From positions 124,001 through 188,000 of the forward strand of contig CAZNXJ010000008.1 in NCBI GenBank assembly GCA_964577115.1: a DNA stretch of 64,000 bases. Direction: 5' to 3'. The stretch is from CAZNXJ01 sp964577115 (GTDB taxonomy: Bacteria > Planctomycetota > Planctomycetia > Pirellulales > Pirellulaceae). The position numbers and the translations under genes are program-made. The notes under the pieces are model-generated. The model was not told where the DNA came from. It ran no database searches and worked only from the letters and a program-made list of their open reading frames with translations. This document shows, in pieces, positions 1 to 9,409 of the stretch (its first letter is position 1; each line of letters starts with the position of its first letter).

Positions 1-648
1 TATCTGGAAGCGGCGCATCCGGGTACGACCGCGCTGTTCATGATGGGCTGTGGCGGCGATCAGAATCCCTATCCGCGGCGCAATCTCGACCACTGCAAGA
101 ACCACGGCCGAGCCCTGGCGAATGCCGTCGAAGCCGCGCTGGAAACAGTTCCGCGACCGGTTGAAGGTCCGCTGAAGCTGGCCTACGACCAAGTAACACT
201 GAAGTTTGCTCCGCCTCCCACCCGTGACGAACTACTGGCGGCAGCGGCCGGTGACAGCGAGCCGAACCGTAGTCACGCGCGGCGGCTTCTTAAGCAGCTC
301 GAGGAAAACGGCGAAATTCGCGACACCTATTCCTACCCCGTCCAGCTCGTCGGCTTCGGTGACGATCTGCTGATGGTCGCGCTGGCCGGCGAAACGGTCG
401 TCGATTACTCGCTGCGTCTTCAAAAAGAGCTCAAGGCACCCGTGGTTTGGGTTGCCGGCTACTCGAACGACGTCTTTGGCTATGTTCCGAGCTTGCGTGT
501 CCTTCAGGAAGGCGGCTATGAAGCCGGCGGTGCAATGCTCTGGGGGCCGCTGCCCGGACCATTCGCTGAAGACGTTGAACAACGCATCATCGATAAAGTC
601 CACGCACTTGCGAAAACTCTCACGGAAACCAATCCGACCACACCATGA
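1..648 (+). CDS. Neutral/alkaline ceramidase-like protein, C-terminal part (5' truncated)
   Basis: The reading frame is open from the first base of the window, so the N-terminus lies outside. The visible 215 or so residues include a GCGGDQNPYPRR stretch typical of planctomycete proteins annotated as neutral/alkaline non-lysosomal ceramidase-like. Family members are secreted or periplasmic amidases, and many planctomycete paralogues have unknown substrates. The catalytic serine region and zinc ligands would be upstream and cannot be checked. The stop overlaps the start of the next gene (ATGA), so the two are probably translated together. The family call rests on the conserved C-terminal part only. 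Confidence 0.75.
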   Translation, partial: YLEAAHPGTTALFMMGCGGDQNPYPRRNLDHCKNHGRALANAVEAALETVPRPVEGPLKLAYDQVTLKFAPPPTRDELLAAAAGDSEPNRSHARRLLKQLEENGEIRDTYSYPVQLVGFGDDLLMVALAGETVVDYSLRLQKELKAPVVWVAGYSNDVFGYVPSLRVLQEGGYEAGGAMLWGPLPGPFAEDVEQRIIDKVHALAKTLTETNPTTP

Positions 649-1823
649 CGAACGCCACACCGCGCGAATTGCTGAAACAGTTAATTGCCCTACCTAGCGT
701 CAACCCGATGGGGCGCGATCTGACAGGGCCCGAGTACCTGGAGGGACGCGTCAGCGATTGGCTTGAGAACTTTTTCAAGCAGCTCGGCGTTCCCTACGAA
801 CGCATCGAGGTCACTGAGGGCCGGGCCAACCTCATCGCCCTTTGTGACGCGCCACAGGCCCGCCGGACCGTGCTGCTCGATGCCCACCAGGATACGGTTC
901 CCGTCGACGGCATGACGATCGAGCCGTTCGAACCAGTCGAACGAGAAGGCCGCATTTACGGGCGCGGCGCGTGCGACGTGAAGGGCGGGATGGCCGCCAT
1001 GCTGGCCGCCTTCGTGCGGCTGGTACGCGAGCAACCTGCGTCGCGGTCGCGCGTCATCCTGACTTGCACGTGCGACGAAGAAGCCACATCGCTGGGCATC
1101 AACGACCTCGTTCGTCTCTGGAACGGATCGGATCGTCGCAGCAAGCTGCTGGCTCAGCCGCCGGACGTGGCGATCGTGGCCGAGCCGACAGAACTCGACA
1201 TCGTGCTTGCGCATCGCGGCGCGACGCGTTGGAAAATTGTGACGAGCGGCCGGGCGTGTCATAGCTCGGAACCGCAAAACGGCATCAATGCCATCTACCG
1301 TATGGCTCCGATTGTCTCGGCCCTCGAGCAGTACGCAGCTCGGCTGCCCAACGAACGTCCCCCTCATCCCCTATGTGGACCTGCCACTCTGAGCGTCGGT
1401 CGGATCGAAGGCGGCATTAGTGTGAACACCGTCCCCGACACGTGCTCGATCGAAATCGATCGCCGCGTGATTCCAGGCGAAGACAGCGAACACGTGATCG
1501 AGCAAGTCCGGCAGTACCTGAACGGGCTCGGCCTGGAATGCGAATTCCTGCCCCCCTGGATCCTCTCGCCGCCACTTCCGGACGACAATAACCACGAACT
1601 GGGTGACGAACTGATGCGGCACGTAACCGACGTGGTCGGCCCGCGCAAATTGATCGGCGTTCCCTATGGAACCCACGCCTCGCGTATTGCGGCCAACGGC
1701 GTACCCGCCGTTGTGTTCGGCCCCGGTTCGATTCTCCAGGCCCACACGAAAAACGAGTGGATCGAAGTCGATCAGCTCGATGCGGCCAGCGAGATCTACT
1801 ATCGCTACTGCGCGGGAGCCTAA
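645..1823 (+). CDS. M20 family metallopeptidase (ArgE/DapE-like)
   Basis: A 392-residue zinc-dependent amidohydrolase of the M20 family, cytoplasmic, hydrolysing an N-acyl or peptide bond. Visible metal ligands are H81 with D83 in LLDAHQD, D111 in GACDVKGG, the E145/E146 pair in CDEEAT, and a later AEPTELD motif, so it should be active. The length fits acetylornithine deacetylase or succinyl-diaminopimelate desuccinylase relatives, but the substrate cannot be read from the sequence. The start is fixed by the 4-base ATGA overlap with the ceramidase-like gene, which suggests a common transcript and perhaps a role in recycling amide products. No arginine or lysine biosynthesis genes are nearby. 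Confidence 0.9.
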   Translation: MTNATPRELLKQLIALPSVNPMGRDLTGPEYLEGRVSDWLENFFKQLGVPYERIEVTEGRANLIALCDAPQARRTVLLDAHQDTVPVDGMTIEPFEPVEREGRIYGRGACDVKGGMAAMLAAFVRLVREQPASRSRVILTCTCDEEATSLGINDLVRLWNGSDRRSKLLAQPPDVAIVAEPTELDIVLAHRGATRWKIVTSGRACHSSEPQNGINAIYRMAPIVSALEQYAARLPNERPPHPLCGPATLSVGRIEGGISVNTVPDTCSIEIDRRVIPGEDSEHVIEQVRQYLNGLGLECEFLPPWILSPPLPDDNNHELGDELMRHVTDVVGPRKLIGVPYGTHASRIAANGVPAVVFGPGSILQAHTKNEWIEVDQLDAASEIYYRYCAGA

Positions 1824-1928
1824 CTCCCGCGTGCCACCGACCGCCCGCCGCCGATCGGGCACGAGCATCGTGCTCACGGCGCGAGCGGCCGAGGTGCGAA
1901 CCTGCGAGGTGCTCGGCACCGCGTGACT

Positions 1929-2696
1929 CTACGAGCTCTCGCCGATGGGTTCGAGCATCGGGAGGGGAACGTAATACGTTTCGTAGCGCTGACCGTCCGA
2001 GTACTGCACGCCGCGAGCGCTGGGCACGAGAACCGTCGCGCGTTTCGTAATGCGGTTCACGATGCCGACGTACTGCGTCCCTTCGAAGCGGAAACGGACA
2101 CGCGTACCGGGGCGGATACCGAAGCGCACGAGCGCCTGTTCGCGAGGCGTGATGAGCCGGTGCGTATGTTCGCGGTGCTGGAAGTGCCGGCTGGCGATCG
2201 ATTGGAATCGGGACGCTCGGCAATTCGAGTCGTTCCAGAGGAGCATTTCAATGAGGTGAACAATCTCGTGCTCCATGACGCGCTGGAGCGCCTGAAGGCG
2301 ATCGTGGCAGAGAATACCGCTGACCGTGATCGGCCGGTGGTCCGAGTCATCAAAGGTACGCAGCAGCAGAGTTGATGACACGGTGATTTCAAATCGCACC
2401 TGTCCCTCGCGCGACCGCATCCACGTCGTCTTGCCGCCGGCGCTGGTCATGCGCGGCGAGATGCGAAAGGAGAGCGGGATTTTTCCAAGCGTCTTGCGGC
2501 ATTCGCCTTCGAAGAAGTGTTCATCATACGACACGAACAAACGCCGCAAGTCGTCCGGATGAAAACTGGTGAAATTTCCCTTCTTCAGGTAGGGGGAAGT
2601 TTTCAGCACGTGCTGATAAATGTGCTCGACAACCTCTTGCACTTCGCGCGGCGGCCAGGATCGGGTGGTGACGAGCTGCTGAAGACGTGCGTTCAT
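1929..2696 (-). CDS. SprT-like zinc metallopeptidase domain protein
   Basis: A 255-residue protein with a gluzincin-type HEIVH motif at residues 143-147, preceded by a mostly beta N-terminal part. The arrangement resembles SprT-like domains, although the C-terminal basic, beta-rich part (about residues 180-255, with many Arg and a VRFRFEGTQYVGIVNRI stretch) looks like a small SH3-like or DNA-binding fold. The open frame extends 57 codons upstream, but that part is Arg/Ser rich and low in coding character, so I chose the ATG at 2696. It is convergent with the M20 gene and divergent from the acyltransferase gene. Function unknown; SprT relatives act in DNA-protein crosslink repair. Confidence 0.65.
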   Translation of the reverse strand: MNARLQQLVTTRSWPPREVQEVVEHIYQHVLKTSPYLKKGNFTSFHPDDLRRLFVSYDEHFFEGECRKTLGKIPLSFRISPRMTSAGGKTTWMRSREGQVRFEITVSSTLLLRTFDDSDHRPITVSGILCHDRLQALQRVMEHEIVHLIEMLLWNDSNCRASRFQSIASRHFQHREHTHRLITPREQALVRFGIRPGTRVRFRFEGTQYVGIVNRITKRATVLVPSARGVQYSDGQRYETYYVPLPMLEPIGESS

Positions 2697-2987
2697 GGGC
2701 TCTCGGATCAAATCGGCGCCAGTCGTGCCCTGACACCGGAATGTTCCACGCGCCGGTCGGGATCTTCGTCGAGCGTTCCTGCACGAAGGGAAGAGGCTCG
2801 CTTCCTGCGAGCGGCCCATTGTACTCGATTCGACCGCTCGCCAACGTCCGCTACCGACCGGCGTCACTGCTGCTCAGAAGCCGCATAACGACTACGTTCG
2901 CTCCAGGTGCACCAGCGTCAAATTGACACGTTCCTCGGTCGACCTATGTTTCAAACGTTCGAGCGCTCGCTTTGCCTGGGGACTTTT

Positions 2988-4061
2988 ATGCACGTGGAAC
3001 GACTTGCCGCCAGCCAGCTTACGCCCGAAATGGTGTCGAAATGGGCGGAGTTTCAGGCCGATGATCCGGTGCTGCACAGCCCTTTCCTGCGACCCGAGTT
3101 TACGCAGGCTGTCGCCGCGGTGCGGCGCGACGTGGAAGTTGCGGTGATGTACGAAGGCTCAGAAATCATCGGATTTCTGCCTTACCAGCGCTCGCGCTGG
3201 AACGTCGGTCAGCCCGTCGGCTCGCATCTTTCCGACCGCCAGGCCGTGATCGCTCGGCGCGGAACCACCTGGTCGGCCGAAGCCATCATCCGCGCTTGCG
3301 GACTCGCCGCCTGGGACTACTACCAGTTGGCCGCTGAGCAAACGGCCATGGAAGGGCATCATGCGCAGGTCGACGAGGCCGTGTACATGAACCTCGAGAA
3401 CGGTTATGAGGCCTACGAGCGCGGGCGGCGCGCTGCGGGTTCGGAGAAGTTCAAGCAATTAGGCAAATTGAAACGCCGGGCGGAACGCGAGATCGGACCG
3501 GTGCGGTTCGAATTGCACGACGAGCAGCGCGACGTGTTGGAACACCTGCTCGCGTGGAAATCCGCTCAGTACCGAGCGACCGGAGCGACCGACGTCTTCG
3601 CGCTCGATTGGGTGGTGCGTCTGTTGCAGCACGTGATAGCCGAGCGTGATGACGATTTCCGCGGTTTGCTTTCGGCGCTGTATATCGGCGAGCGGTTAGC
3701 GGCTGTCGAACTGGGATTGCGGAGCGGTTCGGTGCTCCACGGCTGGTTTCCCGCCTACAGTCGCGATTTTGCGTTCTATTCGCCTGGCCTGCTGCTGACG
3801 GTGGAACTGGCGAAGGTCGCGCCGGAACACGGCATTACGCGTCTCGATCTGGGCCGCAACAACTTGCCGTACAAGTCCAGCTTCGCGTCGGATCGCTACT
3901 ACGTGGCTCGCGGAAGTGTCGCGGTGCGACCTTTGGCCAGCCTTTCACGGAAGCTGGTGACGAACATGCGGCGGCTGAGCACCGAAACGTGGCTGAAACG
4001 CCCCACACGGTCACTGCGCGACGCGGTTCGCCCGATCGCTCGTTGGATGGCGCTCAAGTAA
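2988..4061 (+). CDS. FemAB/CelD-like GNAT acyltransferase
   Basis: A 357-residue protein whose central and C-terminal parts match the BioF2-like/Acetyltransf_6 fold used by FemAB- and CelD-type proteins: an N-terminal LTPEMVSKWAEFQ segment, an FLPYQR beta strand, a basic helix around KFKQLGKLKRRAEREIG, and a C-terminal GITRLDLGRNNLPYKSSF stretch. Such enzymes transfer acyl or aminoacyl groups to cell-surface polysaccharides or peptidoglycan precursors. The ATG at 2988 was chosen over an upstream start because MHVERLAASQLTPEM begins the recognisable domain. It lies upstream of a DedA-like membrane protein on the same strand (96-bp gap). Substrate unknown. Confidence 0.8.
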   Translation: MHVERLAASQLTPEMVSKWAEFQADDPVLHSPFLRPEFTQAVAAVRRDVEVAVMYEGSEIIGFLPYQRSRWNVGQPVGSHLSDRQAVIARRGTTWSAEAIIRACGLAAWDYYQLAAEQTAMEGHHAQVDEAVYMNLENGYEAYERGRRAAGSEKFKQLGKLKRRAEREIGPVRFELHDEQRDVLEHLLAWKSAQYRATGATDVFALDWVVRLLQHVIAERDDDFRGLLSALYIGERLAAVELGLRSGSVLHGWFPAYSRDFAFYSPGLLLTVELAKVAPEHGITRLDLGRNNLPYKSSFASDRYYVARGSVAVRPLASLSRKLVTNMRRLSTETWLKRPTRSLRDAVRPIARWMALK

Positions 4062-4156
4062 CCACCAGGCGTCCCACATCTCGGCGCAAACCGGCAAAAC
4101 CGGTAGCCTTGATTTACTTGGTGAGCCCGGCGTTTCTCCTCGAGGTGCATTTCCCC

Positions 4157-4813
4157 ATGTCGGAAGTCGAAACCGCGGCAATGACGCCGCCGGAAAGTCA
4201 CACGGCGCGACGGCCCAATGTCGTGCGGCGACTCTATCAGTGGGTCCTGAGCTGGGCGGAAACACCCTACGGAACGCCGGCCCTAGCGGCGATTTCGTTT
4301 GCGGAGAGCTCGTTCTTTCCGATTCCGCCGGATGTGCTTCAGATCGCTCTTTCCGTATCCCGCCCGCGGCGTGCGTACTATTATGCGGCCGTGGCCGCCA
4401 TAGGGTCGGTGCTGGGCGGTATTGCCGGCTGGTACATTGGCTACGCCCTATGGGCTGTGGTGGGGGACTTCTTCTACCGCTATGTGCCGGGGTTCACCGA
4501 AGAGCACTTCAATCACGTCGGCCGGCTGTACGAACAGAACGCGTTCCTCGCGCTGCTCGGCGCGGCGTTTACCCCCATTCCCTTCAAGGTCTTCACCGTC
4601 GGGGCCGGAGTGTTCCACGGCTTCGTGTCGCTACCCATACTGATCGTGGCCTCGTTGATTGGCCGCAGTGGGCGTTTCTTTCTTGTGGCCACAGCCATTT
4701 TCTTCTTCGGCCCGGCAGCCAGGCGGATCCTGGAAGATTATTTCGAGCTGATCACGATCGGTCTCTTTGTGATGCTCGTCCTCGGCTTCGCCGCGATCCG
4801 CTTCCTGTTCTAA
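4157..4813 (+). CDS. DedA/YqaA family membrane protein (VTT domain)
   Basis: A 218-residue inner-membrane protein with four to five hydrophobic segments. The AAISFAESSFFPIPPDV segment (about residues 43-59) and the later AFTPIPFKVFTVGAG re-entrant segment are the two signature loops of the SNARE-associated/VTT family (YqaA, DedA). Relatives are thought to move lipid head groups or lipid carriers across the membrane and to support membrane homeostasis. The ATG at 4157 follows a weak purine-rich region; upstream in-frame codons lack membrane character and overlap the previous gene. Same strand as the acyltransferase, so a two-gene unit is possible. Confidence 0.88.
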   Translation: MSEVETAAMTPPESHTARRPNVVRRLYQWVLSWAETPYGTPALAAISFAESSFFPIPPDVLQIALSVSRPRRAYYYAAVAAIGSVLGGIAGWYIGYALWAVVGDFFYRYVPGFTEEHFNHVGRLYEQNAFLALLGAAFTPIPFKVFTVGAGVFHGFVSLPILIVASLIGRSGRFFLVATAIFFFGPAARRILEDYFELITIGLFVMLVLGFAAIRFLF

Positions 4814-4925
4814 AGCTGACGATCGGAAGCGTCTGGAAGAAAAGGTGAATGCGGGAGGTGACGCGTGAGTACGCGTCGCCCGCTTCGTTCATCCTTCCGT
4901 CTTCATCACTCAGCCATTTCTTCCT

Positions 4926-6428
4926 TTAGTGCTCGTCCATTTCGGGATCCGGCTCGGGCAGGAAGAAGCTCGAGATCAGCCCTACCGCGTACACGAACAG
5001 GCCGACGCCCGCGGCCGTGTAGGCGAGCTGCTCGGGAGGCGAACTACCCGGAGCGTGCGGAGCGATAGTCGCCGTAACCATCGCGAACGAGGTCCCAATC
5101 ATGCGGCCCCCCACGTTCGCCGCGAAGCTCTCGCCCGTGCCACGCAGATGCACCGGATAGACGCGCGGTAGGTAGTTGCCCCAGAAGCTGAACTGCGCCA
5201 CCGTAAACAAGCCCGAGAGCAGAACCCCTAGCGAGACCGTTGTGACCGGCAGCTCACCCAGCAAGATCGGTTTGAGATTGATCGTGAAATAGGTTGTGTT
5301 CTCGACGTGCAGGAAGAACCAAAATACCAGCGGCAAAACGATCAACCCCGGAACCTGGAATACACGCAAGAGCGCTCGTCGGCTGACGATATGCACAACG
5401 AGCAGAGCAAGCAGGAAGCGCCCCAGCAGACCGCCGATCTCCTGCATCTTCGTATATTGCGCCGCGACCTTTTGCTGGACCATTCCGGTCACAGCGCGTT
5501 TTCTCGCCGCAGCCGCCGTGGAGTCCTCGGGCAGGGTTTCTTTTTCGATGGCGGTGGCCACATCTTCCTGAACGGACTTCAAACCCGGCACGATCCGCGG
5601 AATGTGCTGGAGTGCACCGAATGCCGCACCATAGCTGCAAGCGAACATGATCGTTGTCACGATCGTCGTGCGGCGCAGCTTCGGCGCAAAGAGCTCGCCG
5701 AAGCTCGGCCGGCGCAGAGTGCCCTCGGCGCGCTTTTGCGCCCACACGGGCGACTCGGGAAGGAACGGCCGGATGACGATCAGCGGCAGTGCGGGGATCA
5801 GGCCCGACATCAGGGTGTAACGCCAAGGCGCGTTCGAGTTCTGAATATCACCGAGGATGCTCGCGAGAAAGCCGGGCATCGCGATCGAAGGGAAGTTGCC
5901 GGCGTAGCTCACGCACAATTCATTGACGATCGCCACCAGCAACCCGCCGATGGAGGAAAACGCTTGGGTGTAGCCGAGCACCCGTTCACGCTGCCGGGGA
6001 TCCGGGAACAATTCCGCGAGCCACGCGACCGCCGCCACGAACTCGACGCAGACGCCCACGAAGGTCGTGCAGCGCAGAATCAGCAGCATCCAGATATTGG
6101 TCGCAAAGCCGGCAAAGAAGGCCGAGAACGCGTAGAGCAGGATGCTCCAGGTCAGCACAAAGCGCCGGCCGAGCCGGTCGGTCAGGTACCCGCCCAGAAG
6201 CCCAAAGACGCCGCCCGCGATGGCCGGCACGTAAAACAAAAGACCAACCCAGAGACTAAACTTTTCATCACCAGGCGAGGCCGAAATCAGTTCCTCGAGC
6301 GCCGGCCGGACGATCAGCGGCAGCATCAGCAACTCGTAGATGTCAAACGCGAATCCAATCGACGCGATAAAGCAGATCAACCACTGCACAGTCGTTAGCC
6401 GCTGCCCGCCAACGGTCGGCGTACTCAT
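4926..6428 (-). CDS. MFS transporter
   Basis: A 500-residue major facilitator with about 12 membrane segments. The GLLGGYLTDRLGRR loop between segments 2 and 3 is the family motif, and a hydrophilic insertion of about 60 residues (KSVQEDVATAIEKETLPEDS onward, rich in Lys/Glu/Ala) sits in the central half of the protein. It looks like the metabolite:H+ symporter branch that takes up sugars or organic acids, but the substrate is not readable. The ATG at 6428 has an AGAGGA ribosome site about 7 bases ahead. It is divergent from a second MFS gene at 6680, so a shared 250-bp control region is likely. Confidence 0.88.
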   Translation of the reverse strand: MSTPTVGGQRLTTVQWLICFIASIGFAFDIYELLMLPLIVRPALEELISASPGDEKFSLWVGLLFYVPAIAGGVFGLLGGYLTDRLGRRFVLTWSILLYAFSAFFAGFATNIWMLLILRCTTFVGVCVEFVAAVAWLAELFPDPRQRERVLGYTQAFSSIGGLLVAIVNELCVSYAGNFPSIAMPGFLASILGDIQNSNAPWRYTLMSGLIPALPLIVIRPFLPESPVWAQKRAEGTLRRPSFGELFAPKLRRTTIVTTIMFACSYGAAFGALQHIPRIVPGLKSVQEDVATAIEKETLPEDSTAAAARKRAVTGMVQQKVAAQYTKMQEIGGLLGRFLLALLVVHIVSRRALLRVFQVPGLIVLPLVFWFFLHVENTTYFTINLKPILLGELPVTTVSLGVLLSGLFTVAQFSFWGNYLPRVYPVHLRGTGESFAANVGGRMIGTSFAMVTATIAPHAPGSSPPEQLAYTAAGVGLFVYAVGLISSFFLPEPDPEMDEH

Positions 6429-6679
6429 GCCGCATTCCTCTAATTGTCTCTGCCTTGGATTCGCAGTCGCGTTCGACCGCAACGTTCGGAGTGTAAGCCG
6501 TCGCGCGCGCGAGTGCAACGAGAGGTGCACATCGCACAGCGATGTACCGCCACTTGCCTCTTGTGGTCGCTGCGCCAACCGACGATACTTCGAAGCTCAC
6601 TCGCGTGTTGACCGCATCGCCGTGGCCGGTCGATACCTCCCTCCCGCCTCCCTGAACTGCTCGCCCAACGGAGAGCCGC

Positions 6680-8113
6680 ATGCATACGTTTGATGACGCC
6701 GGGCCCCAACTCGAGCCTGAATTTCGCGGACCCTGGTACCGCGAACTGAACTCGTACCACTGGTTCGTGCTCGTCGTCGCCGCGCTCGGCTGGCTGTTCG
6801 ACACGATGGACCAGCAGCTTTTTGTGCTCGCCCGCGTCCCCGCCATGCGCGAGTTGCTTGGCGAATATTCCGCTAGCGGAGAATTCGTGCCGGCGGACAA
6901 GACGGCCATTGATCTTTACGGCGGCATTGCAACGTCTATCTTCCTGCTGGGTTGGGCAAGCGGCGGGCTCGCCTTCGGCGTCCTTGGCGATCGCATTGGT
7001 CGCGCCCGGACGATGCTGATCACCATTCTCATTTATTCGCTTTGCACGGGTCTCAGCGCCCTTTCCGTTGGATTTTGGGATTTCGCTTTTTACCGATTTC
7101 TCACCGGGCTCGGCGTGGGGGGTGAATTCGCGGTTGGCGTTTCCCTCGTCGCCGAAGTCATGCCCGCCCGCGCTCGGCCGTTTGCGCTGGGACTTTTGCA
7201 AGCGCTATCCGCTGTAGGCAACATTTCCGCGGCGTTCATCAGCATGGGACTCGGGCATCTCGAGTCGAATACCGAAGTCTTTACGAACCTGTCGGTCTTC
7301 GGCGTGCAGATCAACGCCTGGCGCATGATGTTCGTGATCGGCATTCTCCCGGCGCTGCTCGTGATCGTCATTCGGCGGCGGCTGAAAGAACCCGAACGAT
7401 GGACAGCCACCGCGAAGAGCGAAACAACGAAACGGCTGGGGTCGTATGCCGAACTGTTCAGCGATCCGCGCTGGCGCCGCAATGCGATCGTCGGCCTGCT
7501 GCTCGCGTTTTCCGGCGTCGTCGGCCTGTGGGGGATCGGCTTCTTCGTGTACGACCTGTACGACGCCGTGCTTCACCAGTACTTCGCTGATAAGGGTATG
7601 GAGGCGGCCGAGATCTCCGGCAATGTGGCCTTCTGGAAGGGCATCGCCTCGCTGATGCTGAACATCGGCGCCTTCTTCGGCATCTACGCGTTTGCGTACA
7701 TCACTCATTACACGGGGCGCAAGCCGGCCTTCGCCGTCACATTCGTCCTCGCAACGCTCAGTACCGCTGGCGTGTTCTGGTATCTCGATAGCTTCTCGCA
7801 GATCTTCTGGATGATTCCGATCATGGGCTTCTGCCAACTCGCCCTGTTCGGCGGTTATGCGATTTACTTCCCCGAGCTCTTCCCGACGCGACTGCGCAGT
7901 ACGGGTACGTCGTTCTGCTACAACGTGGGGCGCTTCGTTGCCGCCACCGGCCCGCTCGCCCAAGGGATGCTCGCCGGTGCGGCATTTGCCGGCGTGGACG
8001 ATCCGGTGCTCCGGTTGCGTTACGCGGGGATCACGATGTGCAGCATCTTCCTGCTGGGTCTGTTGGTGCTTCCATTCGCCCCGGAAACGAAGGGCCGCCC
8101 GTTGCCCGAATAG
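6680..8113 (+). CDS. MFS transporter
   Basis: A 477-residue 12-segment major facilitator. LFDTMDQQLFVLARVPAM in segment 1 and FGVLGDRIGRARTM after segment 2 are typical of the aromatic-acid/sugar-acid:H+ symporter branch, as is the FPTRLRSTGTSFCYNVGR motif in the C-terminal half. The start at 6680 has an ACGGAGAGC purine stretch upstream. It is divergent from the MFS gene at 4926-6428 and only distantly similar to it. The next gene downstream, a quinone oxidoreductase (72-bp gap), may be co-transcribed. Substrate unknown. Confidence 0.9.
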   Translation: MHTFDDAGPQLEPEFRGPWYRELNSYHWFVLVVAALGWLFDTMDQQLFVLARVPAMRELLGEYSASGEFVPADKTAIDLYGGIATSIFLLGWASGGLAFGVLGDRIGRARTMLITILIYSLCTGLSALSVGFWDFAFYRFLTGLGVGGEFAVGVSLVAEVMPARARPFALGLLQALSAVGNISAAFISMGLGHLESNTEVFTNLSVFGVQINAWRMMFVIGILPALLVIVIRRRLKEPERWTATAKSETTKRLGSYAELFSDPRWRRNAIVGLLLAFSGVVGLWGIGFFVYDLYDAVLHQYFADKGMEAAEISGNVAFWKGIASLMLNIGAFFGIYAFAYITHYTGRKPAFAVTFVLATLSTAGVFWYLDSFSQIFWMIPIMGFCQLALFGGYAIYFPELFPTRLRSTGTSFCYNVGRFVAATGPLAQGMLAGAAFAGVDDPVLRLRYAGITMCSIFLLGLLVLPFAPETKGRPLPE

Positions 8114-8185
8114 CCGGTCGAACGGTGGCACTAGAATTACCGCGGTTCCATCGCGAAGTGACTGCAAGTTGGCGAGGACCTATTC

Positions 8186-9190
8186 ATGACGCACGGCGAC
8201 GAGCGGATGGCCTGTTACCTGGTCACTAAACAGGGCAAAGACGACGTGCGCGGGTCTTACGAGCGGCGGCCGCTGCGCGAGCTGCCCCCCGGCGACGTGA
8301 CGGTCCGCGTCGAGTGGTCCTCGCTGAACTACAAGGACGCGCTGGCGGCGCGCGGGCATCCGGGCGTCGTCCGGCGTTTCCCCCATGTACCCGGGATTGA
8401 TGCCGCGGGAACCATCACGCAATCCAACTCGCCCGATCTACCGCCGGGAATGCCCGTGCTGGTGACCAGCTACGAGCTCGGGGCAGGGCAGTGGGGAGCG
8501 TGGGCCGAGTATATCCGCGTGCCTGCCGAGTGGGTGCTGCCGCTGCCCAACGGCTGGAGCCCGCGCGAAGCCATGATTTATGGCACCGCGGGCCTGACCG
8601 CAGCGCTGTGCGTCGATGTCTTGCGCAGGCATGATGTCGAGCCGTCGTCAGGCGAAGTGGCGGTCACCGGTGCCAGCGGAGGTGTCGGCTCGATTGCCGT
8701 CAGCATCCTCGCGCAGCTCGGCTACCAAGTGGTGGCCGTCAGCGGCAAAGAATCGCGTCATGACTGGCTGCGCGAGCTCGGGGCCTCCGAGATCCTGCCG
8801 CGCGAAGCGGTCACCGATACCAGTTCGAAACCGCTGCTCACCGGCCGTTGGGCGGGTGCCGTCGATACGGTCGGCGGAAACACGCTCGCCACACTGCTGC
8901 GCGCATCGCGCCACAACGCCTGTATCACCGCGTGCGGGCTCGTCGGCGGCCACGAGCTGCCGCTGACCGTCTATCCGTTTATTCTGCGCGGCGCCACGCT
9001 GGCCGGCATCGATTCGGTCCACTGTCCGCGCGAACGCCGGCTCGCCATGTGGCAGCATCTGGCGACGGACTGGCGCACTCCGCTCATCGAGCGTGATGCC
9101 ATCGAAGCGTCGCTCGGTGACATCGACCAACACGTCGAATCCATTCTGCGCGGCGAGGTCGCGGGACGCGTTATCGTGCGGCCGTCGTAG
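8186..9190 (+). CDS. YhdH/AcuI-type MDR oxidoreductase
   Basis: A 334-residue medium-chain dehydrogenase/reductase without the zinc ligands of alcohol dehydrogenases. The N-terminal SSLNYKDALAARG segment, VPGIDAAGTI, and the nucleotide-binding TGASGGVGSIAVSILAQLG (about residues 160-178) identify the YhdH/YhfP group, whose best-known member AcuI is an NADPH-dependent acryloyl-CoA reductase. It probably reduces an enoyl-CoA or quinone-like substrate in the cytoplasm. The last family motifs, GLVGGHELPLTVYPFILRG and AGRVIV, are intact, so the gene is full length. Convergent with the Feo operon, with no room for a separate terminator. Confidence 0.9.
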   Translation: MTHGDERMACYLVTKQGKDDVRGSYERRPLRELPPGDVTVRVEWSSLNYKDALAARGHPGVVRRFPHVPGIDAAGTITQSNSPDLPPGMPVLVTSYELGAGQWGAWAEYIRVPAEWVLPLPNGWSPREAMIYGTAGLTAALCVDVLRRHDVEPSSGEVAVTGASGGVGSIAVSILAQLGYQVVAVSGKESRHDWLRELGASEILPREAVTDTSSKPLLTGRWAGAVDTVGGNTLATLLRASRHNACITACGLVGGHELPLTVYPFILRGATLAGIDSVHCPRERRLAMWQHLATDWRTPLIERDAIEASLGDIDQHVESILRGEVAGRVIVRPS

Positions 9191-9196
9191 AACGTG

Positions 9197-9367
9197 CTAC
9201 TTGGGCGTCTTCCCGATCGTCACGTCCAAAGAAACCAGCTCGTCGTTTGAACACCCCTGGCACGAATGGCATCCCGACTCGCCACGCAGCCAGCCAGCCG
9301 CACGCCGCACGAGAAAATACAGCGCACCGAGGACGGCGGCGACAACAATGAGCAATTGCCAGTCCAC
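9197..9367 (-). CDS. FeoB-associated Cys-rich membrane protein (small, GTG start)
   Basis: A 56-residue protein starting at a GTG at 9367-9365 that is preceded by a perfect AGGAGG ribosome site 7 bases away. One N-terminal membrane segment (LLIVVAAVLGALYFLVRR) is followed by a CHSCQGC cluster at residues 33-39. This architecture matches the FeoB-associated Cys-rich family, found downstream of feoB and thought to assist ferrous iron uptake at the inner membrane. It is the last gene of the Feo operon, 43 bases after feoB. A nearby in-frame ATG in another frame lies directly on the ribosome site and gives a protein without the cluster, so GTG is preferred. Confidence 0.85.
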   Translation of the reverse strand: MDWQLLIVVAAVLGALYFLVRRAAGWLRGESGCHSCQGCSNDELVSLDVTIGKTPK

Positions 9368-9409
9368 GGTACATCCTCCTTCAACGCCTGGCGAGCGTTC
9401 CCGCAGAGG

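Noticed and set aside
5307..6398. A 363-codon plus-strand frame inside the MFS gene
   Set aside because: It is the complement of a clear 12-segment transporter, with a charged, low-complexity product.
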